A stretch of DNA of 64,000 nt from the NCBI GenBank assembly GCA_032158125.1, contig JASKOT010000012.1:248001-312000 (forward strand), given 5' to 3'. Below are positions 35,207 to 47,493 of the stretch, piece after piece. Numbering within the stretch: the stretch's first letter is position 1; each line of letters starts with the position of its first letter. Made by a program: the position numbers and the translations under genes. The DNA comes from Papiliotrema nemorosa (lineage: Eukaryota; Basidiomycota; Tremellomycetes; Tremellales; Rhynchogastremaceae). The notes under the pieces were generated by a model. That model was not told the DNA's origin. It saw only the letters and a list, made by a program, of their open reading frames with translations, and made no database searches.

Positions 35207-36619
35207 TCAGCCCAACCTACGCCAATTCCTCCTGAATGCTCCCAGAGAGGACCACGTTTTGTATTTGCCTTTCCCGTCTCGAGAAGTCGGGCACGAAGTG
35301 GCTGTTTCGTCGGATGGGTCGGTTTTAGAGGTAGAGGCATCTCCGCCACCCGTCTCTGTCGAACCGGACAGATGTCCAGTACCTGTCCGAGAGCGTCTTG
35401 GCTTGAATGAGATGTCTTCACCTGCCGGTTTGTGAGTTATCCATCTTATCTTAAACTTTCCCCGACTCGGTGCTTGTGACCTCTCACTTGTCATTGGCTC
35501 AGTCGAGTTCTGACTCGAGTCAAGCACGACTGCTTCGTGTTGCTCCTCTGTAAGCTCAGAAGGTGCGACTGCCTTTTCGAGGATTCCGAGTCCCTCTGAT
35601 GGCATTGAAGGGAATAATGCGGCGATCTGACCCTCTTCCGAAGTCTCCCAATCTTGTCTCAGACCCTCTGAATCCTCCTTGAATCTCCTGACCATCTCCT
35701 CATCTCCCAGTCTATCCCAGAACCGAGAGCTCAACGCGAAAGAGATATTTTCCCTGATACGCGCAACCTGAGCATTACTTCTATCCGACTTCTCCGCAGA
35801 TTCAGATCCTCGACGCAGCATGTCCGGTTTCGAGTCAGGAGGATGGAAGCGTCGGGTGCTATCTCGCGCGTCATACGTATTGAAGTGCTTCACGTATCCT
35901 TCTGGGTCCAAATCACCTGGGCGAAAAGAGATCGTGCCTGCTCTCACGTCTTGGTACATTGCGGATTTTGTCGACGGGGATAACTCTCTACCCTTGCCTT
36001 TCCCCTTGCCTTCCTCCCAGAGTTCGTCGCAGGTGAAGAACAGTCGAGCTTGGTTGGTCTGTGCTATTCTGATGTTACTCGGGCGGTCCTCCATAGCGCC
36101 CCGAATCATCGTTTCCGTCGTATTGCACAGAAACTTCTTGTCACCCCGTTTTTGTCCTGTCCGTTGAGCGTTGTATGCGTAGATCTCCCACTTTGTGTCT
36201 GGAGAAAGGTTTTGTAGCTCCTCATAACCACAACAGCCACTGGGTATGCTCTCGCAAGAAACATAGTGTTGTTTGTCGTGCCCCTGATCAGTGAAGATCC
36301 ACACGCTTGGGGACCCCTTGATCCGTTTCCCAATCTTTGACGGTGGCTGGGCGAGTTCTCGTAAGCCCTTCAGGCGGACATACTGCACCTCCCGACTTTC
36401 GATGTATGTCTGATATGCCTCATCAAAGTCCGGCCTCATATCGGTGAGTGCTGTAAGAGCAGCTTGTATCACGTCCCTTGCTGGGTATGCTTCCTCGGCG
36501 TCTTGGGTGAGAACCGCCACCACGGCGGCGGTATATCCTGATTCCGATTGATTGGGTAATTCGATAAAGCCAGCATAGTCCTGCAACGATGCGGGAAGAG
36601 AGATTCTCGAGGAATGCAT
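35207..36619 (-). CDS. Paralogue B of an unnamed family (intact)
   Basis: A single-exon gene from the ATG at 36619 (MHSSRISLPASLQDYAGFI) to the TGA at 35207, 470 residues. The N-terminal part looks like a compact fold with alternating hydrophobic strands (AAVVAVLTQDAEEAYPARDV, EVQYVRLKGLRE, SPSVWIFTDQGHD). The central part has RAGTISFRPGDLDPEGYVKH. A helical segment ends with DWETSEEGQIAALFPSMPSE. The tail is basic and Ser/Thr-rich. It is tandem with paralogue A, sharing order and motifs throughout, so the pair arose by local duplication. I recognise no named domain. The absence of introns is unusual for this window. Confidence 0.75.
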   Translation of the reverse strand: MHSSRISLPASLQDYAGFIELPNQSESGYTAAVVAVLTQDAEEAYPARDVIQAALTALTDMRPDFDEAYQTYIESREVQYVRLKGLRELAQPPSKIGKRIKGSPSVWIFTDQGHDKQHYVSCESIPSGCCGYEELQNLSPDTKWEIYAYNAQRTGQKRGDKKFLCNTTETMIRGAMEDRPSNIRIAQTNQARLFFTCDELWEEGKGKGKGRELSPSTKSAMYQDVRAGTISFRPGDLDPEGYVKHFNTYDARDSTRRFHPPDSKPDMLRRGSESAEKSDRSNAQVARIRENISFALSSRFWDRLGDEEMVRRFKEDSEGLRQDWETSEEGQIAALFPSMPSEGLGILEKAVAPSELTEEQHEAVVLDSSQNSTEPMTSERSQAPSRGKFKIRWITHKPAGEDISFKPRRSRTGTGHLSGSTETGGGDASTSKTDPSDETATSCPTSRDGKGKYKTWSSLGAFRRNWRRLG

Positions 36620-37228
36620 TTCGAGTGAGTAATCTGAGTGTCTGATAGTGAGTGGTTTTGACGGCAAAACAGCGAGAGAGTAAACGTGGTAAAAAGTCAA
36701 GTGTCTCCTCGGAGGGGAAGGATGTTGCAGCAGTTCTCATTGAGCGTGTTGAGAATCGCAACCGGTGCTTAGGGCCCTCATCAACCTCGCCAAATAAAAG
36801 GTTGGTCTTCTTGAGACGTGTTTTCGCGATGAGAAACTTCCTCGAACAAAGGTTGTCGACTAACCACCGGTTTGATGACCGCTTCTCAGGCCCCTTTCCC
36901 GACTGCCAAAGTCTACTTTCATTGCTAAGATCACATCCTAGACGATGGTCAATATCACCCCTCATCAGTTGTCAACGGACAGAAGCCTGTCAGAACCGTC
37001 AAGTCACATGCCATGTACCACCGGCAGCCTCCAGGCTACAGGGTTTCCCCTTACTGTACGTGGGAATCATGATACATGATCATGGCGCGTTGCACAAGAC
37101 AGGCAAACCGGGGTCTACTCTGCAATTTCACATAGCGACGTCTACCTCTATCAGTCTCCTATAGCCTCATGCCTCGTGGTGCAGTATATCGCCTGTTTCG
37201 CCTCCTTACGGGTGCTCGCCGTATCGGT
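36620..37228. other. Intergenic region, no gene seen
   Basis: Open frames on both strands here have no motif and no splice logic. This is the upstream flank of paralogue B and the 3' flank of the next minus-strand gene. Confidence 0.4.
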
Positions 37229-37882
37229 CTACTCACCGGTTTGACCTGATTCTCCATATTCAGGTAGACCATGCCCATCTTCCGGTAAGTACTCGTAATC
37301 TTTCCCATAAATCGTCAGTCTCATTGAGAGTTCTTTGATGCCTGTCCATACGGCCTGGAAGTGATCATCGAGCTCACCAAGATGCAGAGTCATAATCTTG
37401 AGAATCGAGACGATGTCAGATTGATCAAAATTGGATTGGCTTGTCAAAAAGCCCCGGGTGCTGCTTTCAGCCTTCTCGGTTTGGAACTCTTCGAGAAAAC
37501 TCGTCACAGCCTTTGCGGCGCCATCGAGAGATGTGAGACATATTTCAGCACCAGCTAGGTCACCTTGCGAGTGGATTATGGTAGGGTCGATCGAGGCTGC
37601 TTCTGTGTTCAGGACGAGAAGCTTTGCCCAGATCTGTCTCAAGTCTGCAATCTTGTCTGTAATGGAAGAGAACGATCCTTCCTTGGTGTCTTCAAGCGAT
37701 TTCAGAGCCGACTCGAGGCTGCCGACCCTGTCATCCCATTCGGATGGTGCTGCTGTAGAGTGTAACAGCTCTCGGTGTTTCGGATCGAATACCGAGGAGG
37801 GCTTGATGAGGAACTTGTTAGTACCGTCCGGACATTCAGTGGTGATCACTGGGACTGTGAATTGCTGATCTTGGCTTGACAT
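37229..37882 (-). CDS. Orphan helical protein
   Basis: The ATG at 37882 (MSSQDQQFTVPVITTECPDG) opens a frame of 217 residues. It has a short Cys-containing N-terminus and then long amphipathic helices (RVGSLESALKSLEDTKEGSF, KIADLRQIWAKLLVLNTEAA, DIVSILKIMTLHLGELDDHF). It ends QTGE at 37229, or QTGD if a terminal intron starting at the gtgagt near 37236 is used. No domain recognised. It lies downstream of the paralogue pair on the same strand and may belong to the same lineage-specific neighbourhood. Confidence 0.6.
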   Translation of the reverse strand: MSSQDQQFTVPVITTECPDGTNKFLIKPSSVFDPKHRELLHSTAAPSEWDDRVGSLESALKSLEDTKEGSFSSITDKIADLRQIWAKLLVLNTEAASIDPTIIHSQGDLAGAEICLTSLDGAAKAVTSFLEEFQTEKAESSTRGFLTSQSNFDQSDIVSILKIMTLHLGELDDHFQAVWTGIKELSMRLTIYGKDYEYLPEDGHGLPEYGESGQTGE

Positions 37883-38419
37883 GGTGCTGGTGGATGTAGG
37901 AAGAAGAAGAGGAGGGGGCAAGTGTCAAAAGTCAAGAGAGCAGTCTCCTCGTATCAGCTGTCAGGAATCCATGGGCAACGTTCCGGTGGTCCTCCTTTAA
38001 CGTGGAGAGCCTCGCAAAGGATCAACTTGGGGCGGGGTTCATAGTCCATGCACGCTTGGTTTCCGTGGGTCCAGGCAGCTGGCCAACAACAGGAATCAAT
38101 GGTCGAGCTGCAGGTGCTGCCGTGGTCCCAAGCCAAAATGATCTTTGGGCTGTCGGCAACGCGCATCTCTCATGCGCTTTTACGCGCGCTCACTAAGACG
38201 AATCGCTGTTACAGACCATGTATAGAACAGGCATAGCATGTTACAGTCTGATCACAGGCGACGACCCGTCCATACATAAGGTGGATCATTATTCTATCTT
38301 TCCACCGACTCTACACTTGTTTGTCAGAGTCGCAAGGACGAAGAGATCATTCCCGACAATTTACCGTGTTTAGATTGAATACGATCCTTACATTCTCGTA
38401 CCTCTGTAGATAACCCATC
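37883..38419. other. Divergent promoter region
   Basis: This separates the minus-strand orphan from the plus-strand acetyltransferase. No strong motif, repeat or RNA gene seen. Confidence 0.35.
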
Positions 38420-39289
38420 ATGTCTTCGAGTGAGGTATCTGTAACCATAAGGCAGCTCCTCGACCCAACAGGCGAGTGCCCGACCGTGTGGAAACAGCGC
38501 GCTAAATAGCAGAATCTGAGGTTCACAGGGCGGCCCACATCCTCGCCTATACCGTTGGCGCAAGTGAGTCTGTGTACCCGGCTGTCCTAGAATTCGCGAG
38601 GCTGACACTCAGCACGATCGGCCCAAGCGGCGGCAGGATGGGACCAATCGATCATTGATGAGAACTTTGAAGGTCGAATCCGGACCGGAACGAAAGCGAA
38701 AGCGTTGTATGTTATAGAGTCGGAAGGCCGGATTGACGGTGCGATCTTGATCTGTCAACCTGGTGTAGAGCTCCCCTCACCGTATGTTGGGTCATATCTA
38801 TCCAAAGTGAGGTCGTGTTTCGAATGACTCATGATCAGTTGGAAGAATATGGATGGCTCGCCTAGATACGAACATCGGATACCAAGCGAGTTCCTAACAT
38901 GGCAAAAAGAAACGGTAGGTTCTTCTCGCCTGTTCAAGCCCCAAGCAGTTCAACCTCATATGCAGTACTTTCCCTGGTACAAGACGGCTTGCGATAGAGG
39001 TTTCGGTCCCAAGGGAACTTCACAGTCGATATACGTCGTGGTATTTGGGGTCGACCCTACGGTACAAGGCAAAGGATTAGGTGGTAAATTGCTAAGGCAC
39101 ATTATACAGATAGCGGACGAACAAGGACTTCCGATGACCTTGACGACGCAGGACGTCAAGAGCGCAGACTGGTACAAGACATTTGGTTTCGAGACCACAG
39201 ATGTGGATACCATAAGCTTGCCCCAACCGGACGGTGAGGAGATGACCAGTTGGTGTATGGTTAGACCGGCAAAGTCTGTAGATCGCTAG
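38420..39289 (+). CDS. GNAT-family N-acetyltransferase
   Basis: An acetyl-CoA-dependent N-acyltransferase; the acceptor is unknown. Motif A is clear: YVVVFGVDPTVQGKGLGGKL, with the Q/RxxGxG/A acetyl-CoA loop read as QGKGLG. Motif B follows as DVKSADWYKTFGFE. The proposed start is ATG 38420 (MSSSEVSVTIRQLLDP), which after a short intron (about 35 nt, gtgtgg...ctgag) continues HRAAHILAYTVGA. A normal intron near 38575-38620 leads to the exon with SIIDENFEGRIRTGTKAKAL. Another intron at about 38782-38838 joins ELPSP to WKNMDGSPRYEHR. The last exon ends at 39289. The core domain is certain, the 5' exons less so. Confidence 0.78.
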
Positions 39290-39473
39290 ACATGCAGCAG
39301 GCTACATGCGCGTTCCAACTGGTCCAACACTGCTTTGAATGTTTCCACAATGATGCCGAGCTTCGATGGGTCTTCATATACCACTCCTACTAGTATAGTC
39401 GATCCAATGGTTCTATTTTTTTGGTTTGTCCCTTCAACATCCCATCCCCACCCACGCTATCCGACTGCACCGC

Positions 39474-40362
39474 TTACTTGGCCAAAGCGGCTTGCAGACC
39501 CTCAAAGACCTCGACCTCGATTCGAGCCTCCTCCTTCTCAGCCTCTGGTGCGCCGGATGACAAGACTCGGTTGGCGTCCGCAAGTCCAGCTCGGATGTTC
39601 TGTGGGGTGAACGGTAAAAGAAAGGCAATGACGTTTGTAAGGGGTTCGTGAATGAATACGTAGTGATGGAAGATCGGATCGATGTGATGGTAGGTATGTC
39701 GAATGGAAGAGACAGGTCAGTGCTTTGATCTCATCGGACACAGGCAACGCACCTCGGCAGAGAACTTGTCGAGGGGGTAAGCCTCAACGGCGTTGATGGT
39801 CAAAGTGTTGTTTCCGTGGACGGTAGCGAATCCAGCCGAGACTACTGATCAGACGCGTTCCCTGTTTGGTCTCATGCGCAAGTACGCACCAAACCACTTC
39901 TTTCCTTGAGCTCCATTCTCCTCGATAACCTCGACAACACCCGCTCTCAAAGCCTCGACGGAAGCGACGTGGTTGGCGAGGATACCCATGTCACCGGAAA
40001 CAGCTGGAATGTTGACTTGCGCAACGCCTGATGCCGAGTAGAGAGACTAGAGAGTTAGCACAATGGTCATATTTTCTTCGCTCTATGTCCAATCCATCCG
40101 AGACTTTGACATTTCCACCAAGGCATGTCCACTTTCGACAAATCCTCCCTCAGTCCATCTCACATTCAAAGTCCAGCTTGTCCTCGCAGCCTCCTCCGGT
40201 CCCAAATATGCACAACTATATCTGGCAAAAGACGATGGTACCCACTTGATGAGGCAAGACCAAGGACAATGCCAATTTGCCCTCTGCGACATCTGCGTAA
40301 CCCCTTCTCAGGGCGACCTGTCGGGGAAGAGCTCGGAAAGCAGGGGCGATTCGAGTGAACAT
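39474..40362 (-). CDS. ATP16: Mitochondrial ATP synthase F1 subunit delta
   Basis: Central-stalk subunit of mitochondrial F1Fo ATP synthase (bacterial epsilon homologue), which couples rotation to catalysis. The ATG at 40362 begins a classic presequence (MFTRIAPAFRALPRQVALRR) followed by GYADVAEGKLALSLVLPHQ. An intron of about 195 nt leads to LYSASGVAQVNIPAVSGDMG and ILANHVASVEALRAGVVEV. The next exon reads SAGFATVHGNNTLTINAVEA, and the last exon encodes NIRAGLADANRVLSSGAPEA then KEEARIEVEVFEGLQAALAK, with TAA at 39474-39476. The beta-sandwich plus two-helix plan matches the family. Confidence 0.9.
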
Positions 40363-40983
40363 GGTTCTGCGAGGGATCAGCAACGTTTCTAGGTGTTGAT
40401 ACTGGCGGTTTTACTGACGAGAAAGTGGTAGTGGGTATAGGTATAGCCAGACGTGCACCTTGAATACTACCCGGCCGAGCGAGGGGGAAGGGGAAGGGGA
40501 GCAAGTCGTATTTCCGCGGAGAAAAATGGAATGTGGCACTGAACCCCTCTTACCGCTTTTCTACATCCCCTACTGCGCTCACAATGCATGCATATGAGAC
40601 CACCTCAACCACAGGATATCTCGCTCAACGTTGGTATGTATCGTGAAGTAGCCTCCAACCTACGCTTCTTTCAAGGCAGAGCTCTTTGAGTTGCGTTAAA
40701 ACCACCCGGCAAGTCGGTCCCTTCACTTGCCACGTGCAAGGAACCATAGCAGCGAGGTGTCCTCTACGGCTTTGAGGATTCGGTGGCTTAAGTGTATGCG
40801 ATCGAAAGCCACTGAGGCTGGGTGTGTCGCCTGTAGCCTGTGAAGTGGACTCTGAGAGCTCGTTCTATAGCATGCTGAGAAAAGGTTAGGAGGACAAGCC
40901 GTGGTGAAGTCTCCTGGGGAAGAAGACCGCATCGGCCTCAGATATAGGGGTGACATCAAGTCGGATAGAGCTACGCTATGGCC
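40363..40983. other. Intergenic region, no gene seen
   Basis: Upstream of ATP16 and downstream of UTP7. The minus frame at 40723-40959 lacks motifs. It holds a purine-rich stretch near 40480-40500 (gaggggg-like). Nothing else stands out. Confidence 0.35.
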
Positions 40984-42988
40984 CTATGCGAATCTGGCCA
41001 GAGCTCCCGTCTCTTTCACAATCTCCCCTCTTTCAATCTTCCTCCTTGTCTCATCTGCCTTCTTTTGCTGAGCAACCTTATGCCTCATCGCGAGCTATGT
41101 CATCAGCTTCCAAGATCATACTGCAGTTGTGCGACTCACCAAAGCAGGATCGATGACATTCTTCTTCTTCTTCCTGAGGTACTTCTTCATACTTCCACTC
41201 TTTCCTCTCATCTTGTACCTCTCCTTCTCCTTCTTCACCTCGGCCGATTCTTCCTCGTCATCCTCCCCATCAACCGGTTCATCTCCATCATCCTCCATCT
41301 TGCCGTCCAATCTCAACCTCTCCACTCGACTCAATTGCCTATACGACCTCCCTTCTCTCTCTTCATGCGTCTTGATCCGCTTCTCACCTACTGTACCCAA
41401 AAATTCGGTATCCATCGTGATGAGCTCTGGACGAATCTTCTCCATGACCGACCTGACGTCTCGTTCCCTGCGCCTCGAGTGGGATTCGTATACGTCTGCT
41501 TCGGCACTGTCAAAGTTGGGCTCTCCAGATCCAGGAACCAGCAAAGAGGATACTCCCTTGGCGTGACCAACGGCAAGAACATCGTCGTATGGGCAAAATT
41601 TGGTGCTGGCGGCCGATAGACCGGGAAGCGGTAAGGTGAGGTACGGCTCGGGTGCTTTTCCTCCAGGTTGGGTAACGTCTCGGTACACCGTCACACCCGA
41701 CTTGCCCCCGATGGCCAACATTCCACGTTGAGAAAAGTTGATGGTGCTCGGTGTATTCCTCACTCCCCATTGTCGAACTTCCTTGCCCCACATACGAGCA
41801 TCCCAAATTTTAACAGTCCCGTCTAGACCCGCCGTAGCGCAATACCGCCCGACGGAGCTCTCCGAGGGGTCGATAGCGATGGCGGTGATGGGTCCACGAT
41901 GAGCGAGCAGCTTGACGTGAGCCGTGGTCATGTTGGGAGACCAGAGAGTCATCGTTCCGTTCGCGTGACCTGCATGTATTATGGCAGAGTGTGGGTTCTG
42001 GGCGAATGATGATGGTGAACCGAGGTGGGTAGGTATTTGGGTGAGCATGACTCCGGTGGATACATCGTGGTACTTTAAGAATCCGGCATGACCGATTGAA
42101 GCGAGAAGGTAGTGGTATGGCAGATATTCGAGGTGTGTCACATCGACGTGTTGCTTCAGCTTGCTGCGGAAATCAGCAGGGATGCGAGGGTTAGAGTGGA
42201 CCGACTCACTGTAACTCGACACCGTCTTGATCGTATATATAGACGTATTTCTTTTGCGCTACCGCGTAGAAAGATTCAGACTGTAAGAATCTGCCTGATC
42301 AGTCGAGGTCGCCAACAACTCGAAATCCCACCCACTTGACTGCTCGAACGGTCTCTTTCAATTGTATCTCTGAATGCAATTTACCAGCTTGCCAATCAAA
42401 CGTCGCGACATGACCTCTCGATGACGCTATAGCCAGATGCCTACATGATCAGCTTTCGTCCAGATTCTTGGGATGCTCGACCCACCTTCCGTTCCTTGAG
42501 TAATCCACAAAATAGTCACCCATATCCTCTAATCTCAGATCAAACTTCTTTTTAGAGCTCGCAACCCCGACCTCCCTCTTAATCTCCTCTTGCCCAACTC
42601 TCCAAGTCTTCTCCCCGATATCCTCGTCCACCTCAATCTCCCCTGCTCCACCCGAAGTCGCATGGTTCAACCATTCATTGACCTCCGCTCGATCCTGTTT
42701 CGCCTGTTTGGTGTTGATATCGTTCCTCCCAACTTTCGCTCTGAGCTTCTTATCTTTGATCTTGGATATATTTTTCTCGGGTCGGATGGGTTCTTCCGCA
42801 CCAGGTAAAGCATTCCGGTGGAATGAGGAAGGGAGACGAGTGGAGGGAAGGATAGAATGGGTGGATAGGTCTATAGCCTCCTTGTTCGGTCCTCGATCGA
42901 TTGTCTTGTGAGGGGCGACTTTTCGAGGTTTACTTGGACCTGCTTTGGGTCGATGAATAGGTCCTGCTGATGCTATCAAGGCGTCCAT
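40984..42988 (-). CDS. UTP7: Utp7/WDR46, SSU processome WD-repeat protein
   Basis: A nucleolar WD40 protein of the small-subunit processome, needed for 18S rRNA maturation. The ATG at 42988 starts MDALIASAGPIHRPKAGPSK. A basic region then includes NISKIKDKKLRAKVGRNDIN, the conserved Utp7 lead-in. Short exons near 42100-42450 supply the first blades (HLAIASSRGHVATFDWQAG, FYAVAQKKYVYIYDQDGVE). The main exon carries further blades (THLEYLPYHYLLASIGHAGF, TAGLDGTVKIWDARMWGKEV). After the propeller is the conserved C-terminal region with EKIRPELITMDTEFLGTV and a Lys-rich tail. A final intron after VIDPAL joins LAMRHKVAQQKKADETRRKI, ending at the TAG at 40984-40986. Confidence 0.92.
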
Positions 42989-43964
42989 GATGAGCTCGTC
43001 GGCGGCGGTGGGTGGGTACGCTGATCTGCAAGATTTCTGAAATGTTCAGAGATGGAAGTTTAAGCGGAGAATGCCGATTTTACGGCATCGTCATGGCTCT
43101 TGGTGGCAACAGCAAGGTCACAACTAGGCCCGAAGAGCAGCATCCTGTGATGGGCTAGATATCTGCACAAATAAGGCAGGACAAGCCAAATGCATGATGA
43201 GGATGCCCGCATGACTGACTCAAGGCCCATGTTGGACTGTATATGTCGTTCGACAAGGGATATGGTTGTGAACCGCCTCGCGGCCTGTGTCGGACATGCA
43301 ATCTCCACAGTTTCAGATCAAGGACCTTGACCCCCGCGAGCCTGAGCTGTATGTGGACTGCAGAGGTGAGCAGGGCATTCCAAATGCCCCGGAGCGACCT
43401 GTTGAAGGTCATCCATTTATGTGATTGACGCAGGTCCCAGCAGTGTCTAGTGGTAGTGGTGCATCTTCCAAGTTCATTCTGCTTCCATCTCCCCACTATC
43501 CCCGCCATACATACGATCCATTGCACGTCCATAGCCATGACGTTCACAGAGAGTGCGTTGCTGAGCGAGCGATGGTAGGTCATCACATGGCAAGCCAAAA
43601 GCGCGTCTGTGCCTATTTCCCATTATTGGCTCCACCAGGTAGCTCGACTCTGCTCATATGTCCATAGCACCGTGATTGTGCCTCATATCCCACCCCGAAT
43701 CAAATCACCTGACCCACCTTAGACAAGCAAGATCAAGCTGGAATGTGGTAAACACGGTATAACCCCGAAACGCCGCCACTGATCTTGTCCCCATTTCACA
43801 TCACGTGATGTTGATCCTCGGACGCGACTTGTATTGATCTTTTTCCCCGATGACCGTCATTATAAACACCTGTGCATATCTCTCCTCGCCCACCCTCTTC
43901 TTTTCTTTCTTATCCATCAGCTCTCATTACAACCTAACCCCACCCCAACCCAACTCAATACACA
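42989..43964. promoter_or_regulatory. UTP7/H3 divergent upstream region with TATA box and E-box palindrome
   Basis: A TATAAA lies at 43861-43866, about 100 bp before the H3 ATG. A perfect 12-bp palindrome CATCACGTGATG, containing the E-box CACGTG, is at 43799-43810. A CT-rich leader and CAACC-rich stretch lead into the ATG. The remainder has no gene that I can support. Confidence 0.6.
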
Positions 43965-44485
<521 letters not shown>

Positions 44486-44870
44486 GCGTTGTGTAACAGC
44501 AATGGCTTGTGAGCGTGTGTAGGGGTGTGAGGGGGAGGACGTTCTTTGGAGGTGTTTGTTTATAGTTTTTACAACTTCGATTTGCTTAGTCTTTTGTTGT
44601 GTGCCGGCTCTCATACTCGTCTCGCTACTTGTTGTGATGTATCGCCGTGCCCCTTTACCTCGAGCAGACTCTTTGCATGCAGTCGATCTCATACGACTTG
44701 ACTCGCAAATGAAGTGTGTGGCAGACAGTGTTGAAAGGTTTAGATAGGGCAAGGCGTTGTCGTTTTGCAAGAGTTGTCCTGATCAAAGTAACCATACAGG
44801 ATGCATATGCAAGGAGCAACAGCTCGAAAGACAGTACAGCGATGAACGTAGAAGAGGCCTACGCAATACG
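44486..44870. terminator. Convergent 3' regions of H3 and UTP14
   Basis: The two genes converge here. GT-rich plus-strand sequence follows the H3 stop (gtgtgtagg and ggtgtttgtttatag). I see no animal-type histone stem-loop, consistent with polyadenylated fungal histone mRNA. No gene seen. Confidence 0.4.
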
Positions 44871-47461
44871 TTAAAACAACCGTCGCACAGGCTCGATGAT
44901 GGCGCCCTTCTGTAGGACGTCAGCACACCTCTATCATCCATATGTAATCACATACCTTCTTTGTAACCCTCGGCAAGGTCTCTTTCTGGTGTACCTGCCT
45001 GGAATTCCACTCCGCACCCAGAGGATTCGAGAATCGAGCCTCGTACTGCGCCACACTAGTGTAAGGATAAGGCAGATCCTTGACTTGGAAGGCTGAAGCC
45101 TTCTTGTCCTTTTTCTCGGTAATGATGACGTTTGAGTATTTGGCGTCTTTACGATCTTCTTTGGCTATTCCCGGTATGGTCTTGAGGAATTTTGGGTTCG
45201 GGTTGCGCTTTCGAGCACCTTTACCTCCCCATGAGCCCTGGACGTCAGCCATGTGTAATATATTCTGGATGCGGTGAAACACACCCATCCTGGCAAAGAA
45301 GTATCCTCGACTTTGGGCGCGTCAGCTTCAATCGCTCGCTGTTTTTCATCCGCGAATTCCTATCTATCAGTCAAAGGTACTTGAGAGTTGAAAAAGACAC
45401 ACCTCGACGACATTGTCACCCGCAAACGCCTCGGCGACGAGATCACGTTGCTTGAAACCGGCCCTCTTCCTCGGCATCAAATCCTCGTCCTCGTCGTCTC
45501 CGCCAGTCTCCGTTCTTTGCTTTTGTAATAGCTTGTTACCATCGGTTTCGATATCAACCGACTCATCGTCGACCTTTCCGTTGGTCTTGGCAGCTGCAGC
45601 TTTGGCTTTCTTGAGTATAAGATTCGCCTTGTCCACTGAAGAACTGTTGGCGTTGATGACCGTGTTGCGTTTCCTGGACGGGCCGGCGGCGGCAGAAGAG
45701 GCCAACCAGGGGTTTTCTTCTGGTGCAGGTAAAGGGGAGGGCTCTCGGCGAGAGAGCGCAGAGGGTCGAAGGGACGCTGATTGGGTTGGTCGTTCATTGG
45801 GCGATGAGGTCTCTCCATTCTCTGCTGGAGCGTCTGAAGACGTGGACTATCGATAAGACGATGTTCTGAAAATGTATAGAGACGTGAAACTCACCGGATT
45901 CGGGCCAGAGAACACCATTCGGCCTCCTGTCCCGCCCACCTTCAACACGCTGGCTTTCTGACTCTCTCCATCCTGCTCATCTCCCGACTCCTCTACACCA
46001 AACATTGCAATATCCTCCCTCAGCGCCGCCTCGTCCTCCTTTCGTTGCTGTTTCCGCCTCTCATCCGCCTTTTTCATAAACTTCATCCCCATCAGCCCTT
46101 TCTCGGATTCCGCTTCTGGTTTCCCTTGGTCCAACTGATCGAGCTGGTCAAATGCCTTTCTCCTGATATCCTCCTCGTCACCCTCCATATCGTCATCCTC
46201 GTCACTCCCTTCATCATCAGATCCATCCCCTTTGCCCGCTATACGTCGATTCAGCCTCTCTTTCATGTCAAACATCTCTTCTCTTGCTTGTCTATATTCG
46301 TCCCCTCCTGCATTCCTATCACTGGCCCATCGACCCGTCTTTGCGCTGTGTTTCAATGTCGCACGTTCTTTTGCCCTTTGTCGCTCCAATTTCTCCCTCG
46401 CTTCCATCGCATCTTCCTCGTCCATCTCTTCCAATTCGGCATCTTCCCCGTTCTTTGCCGCTCTTTTCCTCGCAAGCTTCCTGAACGTCTTTGACTTGAT
46501 CTTGGCCACTCGCTTCGATTTCTTCTCCTCTCTGAACATCAATTCTCGTTGTTGTCGAAGCATCGCTCGTCGTTCGGCGATCTCCTCGTGGGACAGCTCC
46601 CGGCCTTTGAGCGCTTCATCCTCTGCCGCTTTGACACCTGACTCTGTCAAGTTGGCCCGAGCGAGTAATGCCTGAACCCCGCTCTCGTGCTCATTTGACG
46701 GTTTGAAGGTTGACAGCAGTTCTCCGGTCGATTTGACACCCCCTCGATCGGTACCCTGCAGCGGGAAAGACAGATGTTCAGCCTCTTTGACCCGCTTCAT
46801 GAGTGTTGACCATTTCGCTCCTTCTTCCTTGGTCTTTTCGTAAGCCGCCTCTCGGTTCAGCCGATCTTGAACAACAGTGGGCAGAGGAGCGGAAAGCACT
46901 CCTTGCTTGAGTACATCGGAAGATGAGGATTTGGATTTTGAGGGTAAGAGGGAGGAAGCAGCCGAGAGAGAGGGATGAGATGCGATCAATGAAGCCAGGT
47001 CGACCTTTTGGCCTGTCCATTAGCTCGCATTCGAGGATACTTGGATAGGCGTACTCGATTTCAGACCAAGGTCATTGGCTTCTCCCAGTGCAGGTCCCGA
47101 GATGACAGGCAGTACTCTTCTTTTCTTTGCGGGCTCGACATCATCCGTAGTCGACTTTCGCTTCTTGTCCGCCTCGGCGAGCCGGTCTACGAAAGCGTCG
47201 AGACCATCCAACGTGTCTGGGCCTTCTTCGTCGCCTGAGAGATCAGAGGGCAGGTCGAGCTCCGAGTCGTCCTCGTCCAACTCTTGCTCCTCTTCGTCCT
47301 CTTCATCGACAGAGGCAGAGTCGTCGCCTTGAAGGGTCGACGCAGTGACCGGGATGTCTTCCTCTTCTTCACTTATTTCACCTTCCTGGTTCTCGTCTTC
47401 GTCCTCGTCTTCGTCTTCGTCCTCACTGACCTCCTCCTCCTCCTCCTCCTCCTCCTCCTCC

Positions 47462-47493
<32 letters not shown>

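Noticed and set aside
47020..47022. An in-frame TAA stop that seems to break UTP14.
   Set aside because: It sits inside a 42-nt intron with a good donor, branch site and acceptor, and removing the intron keeps frame.
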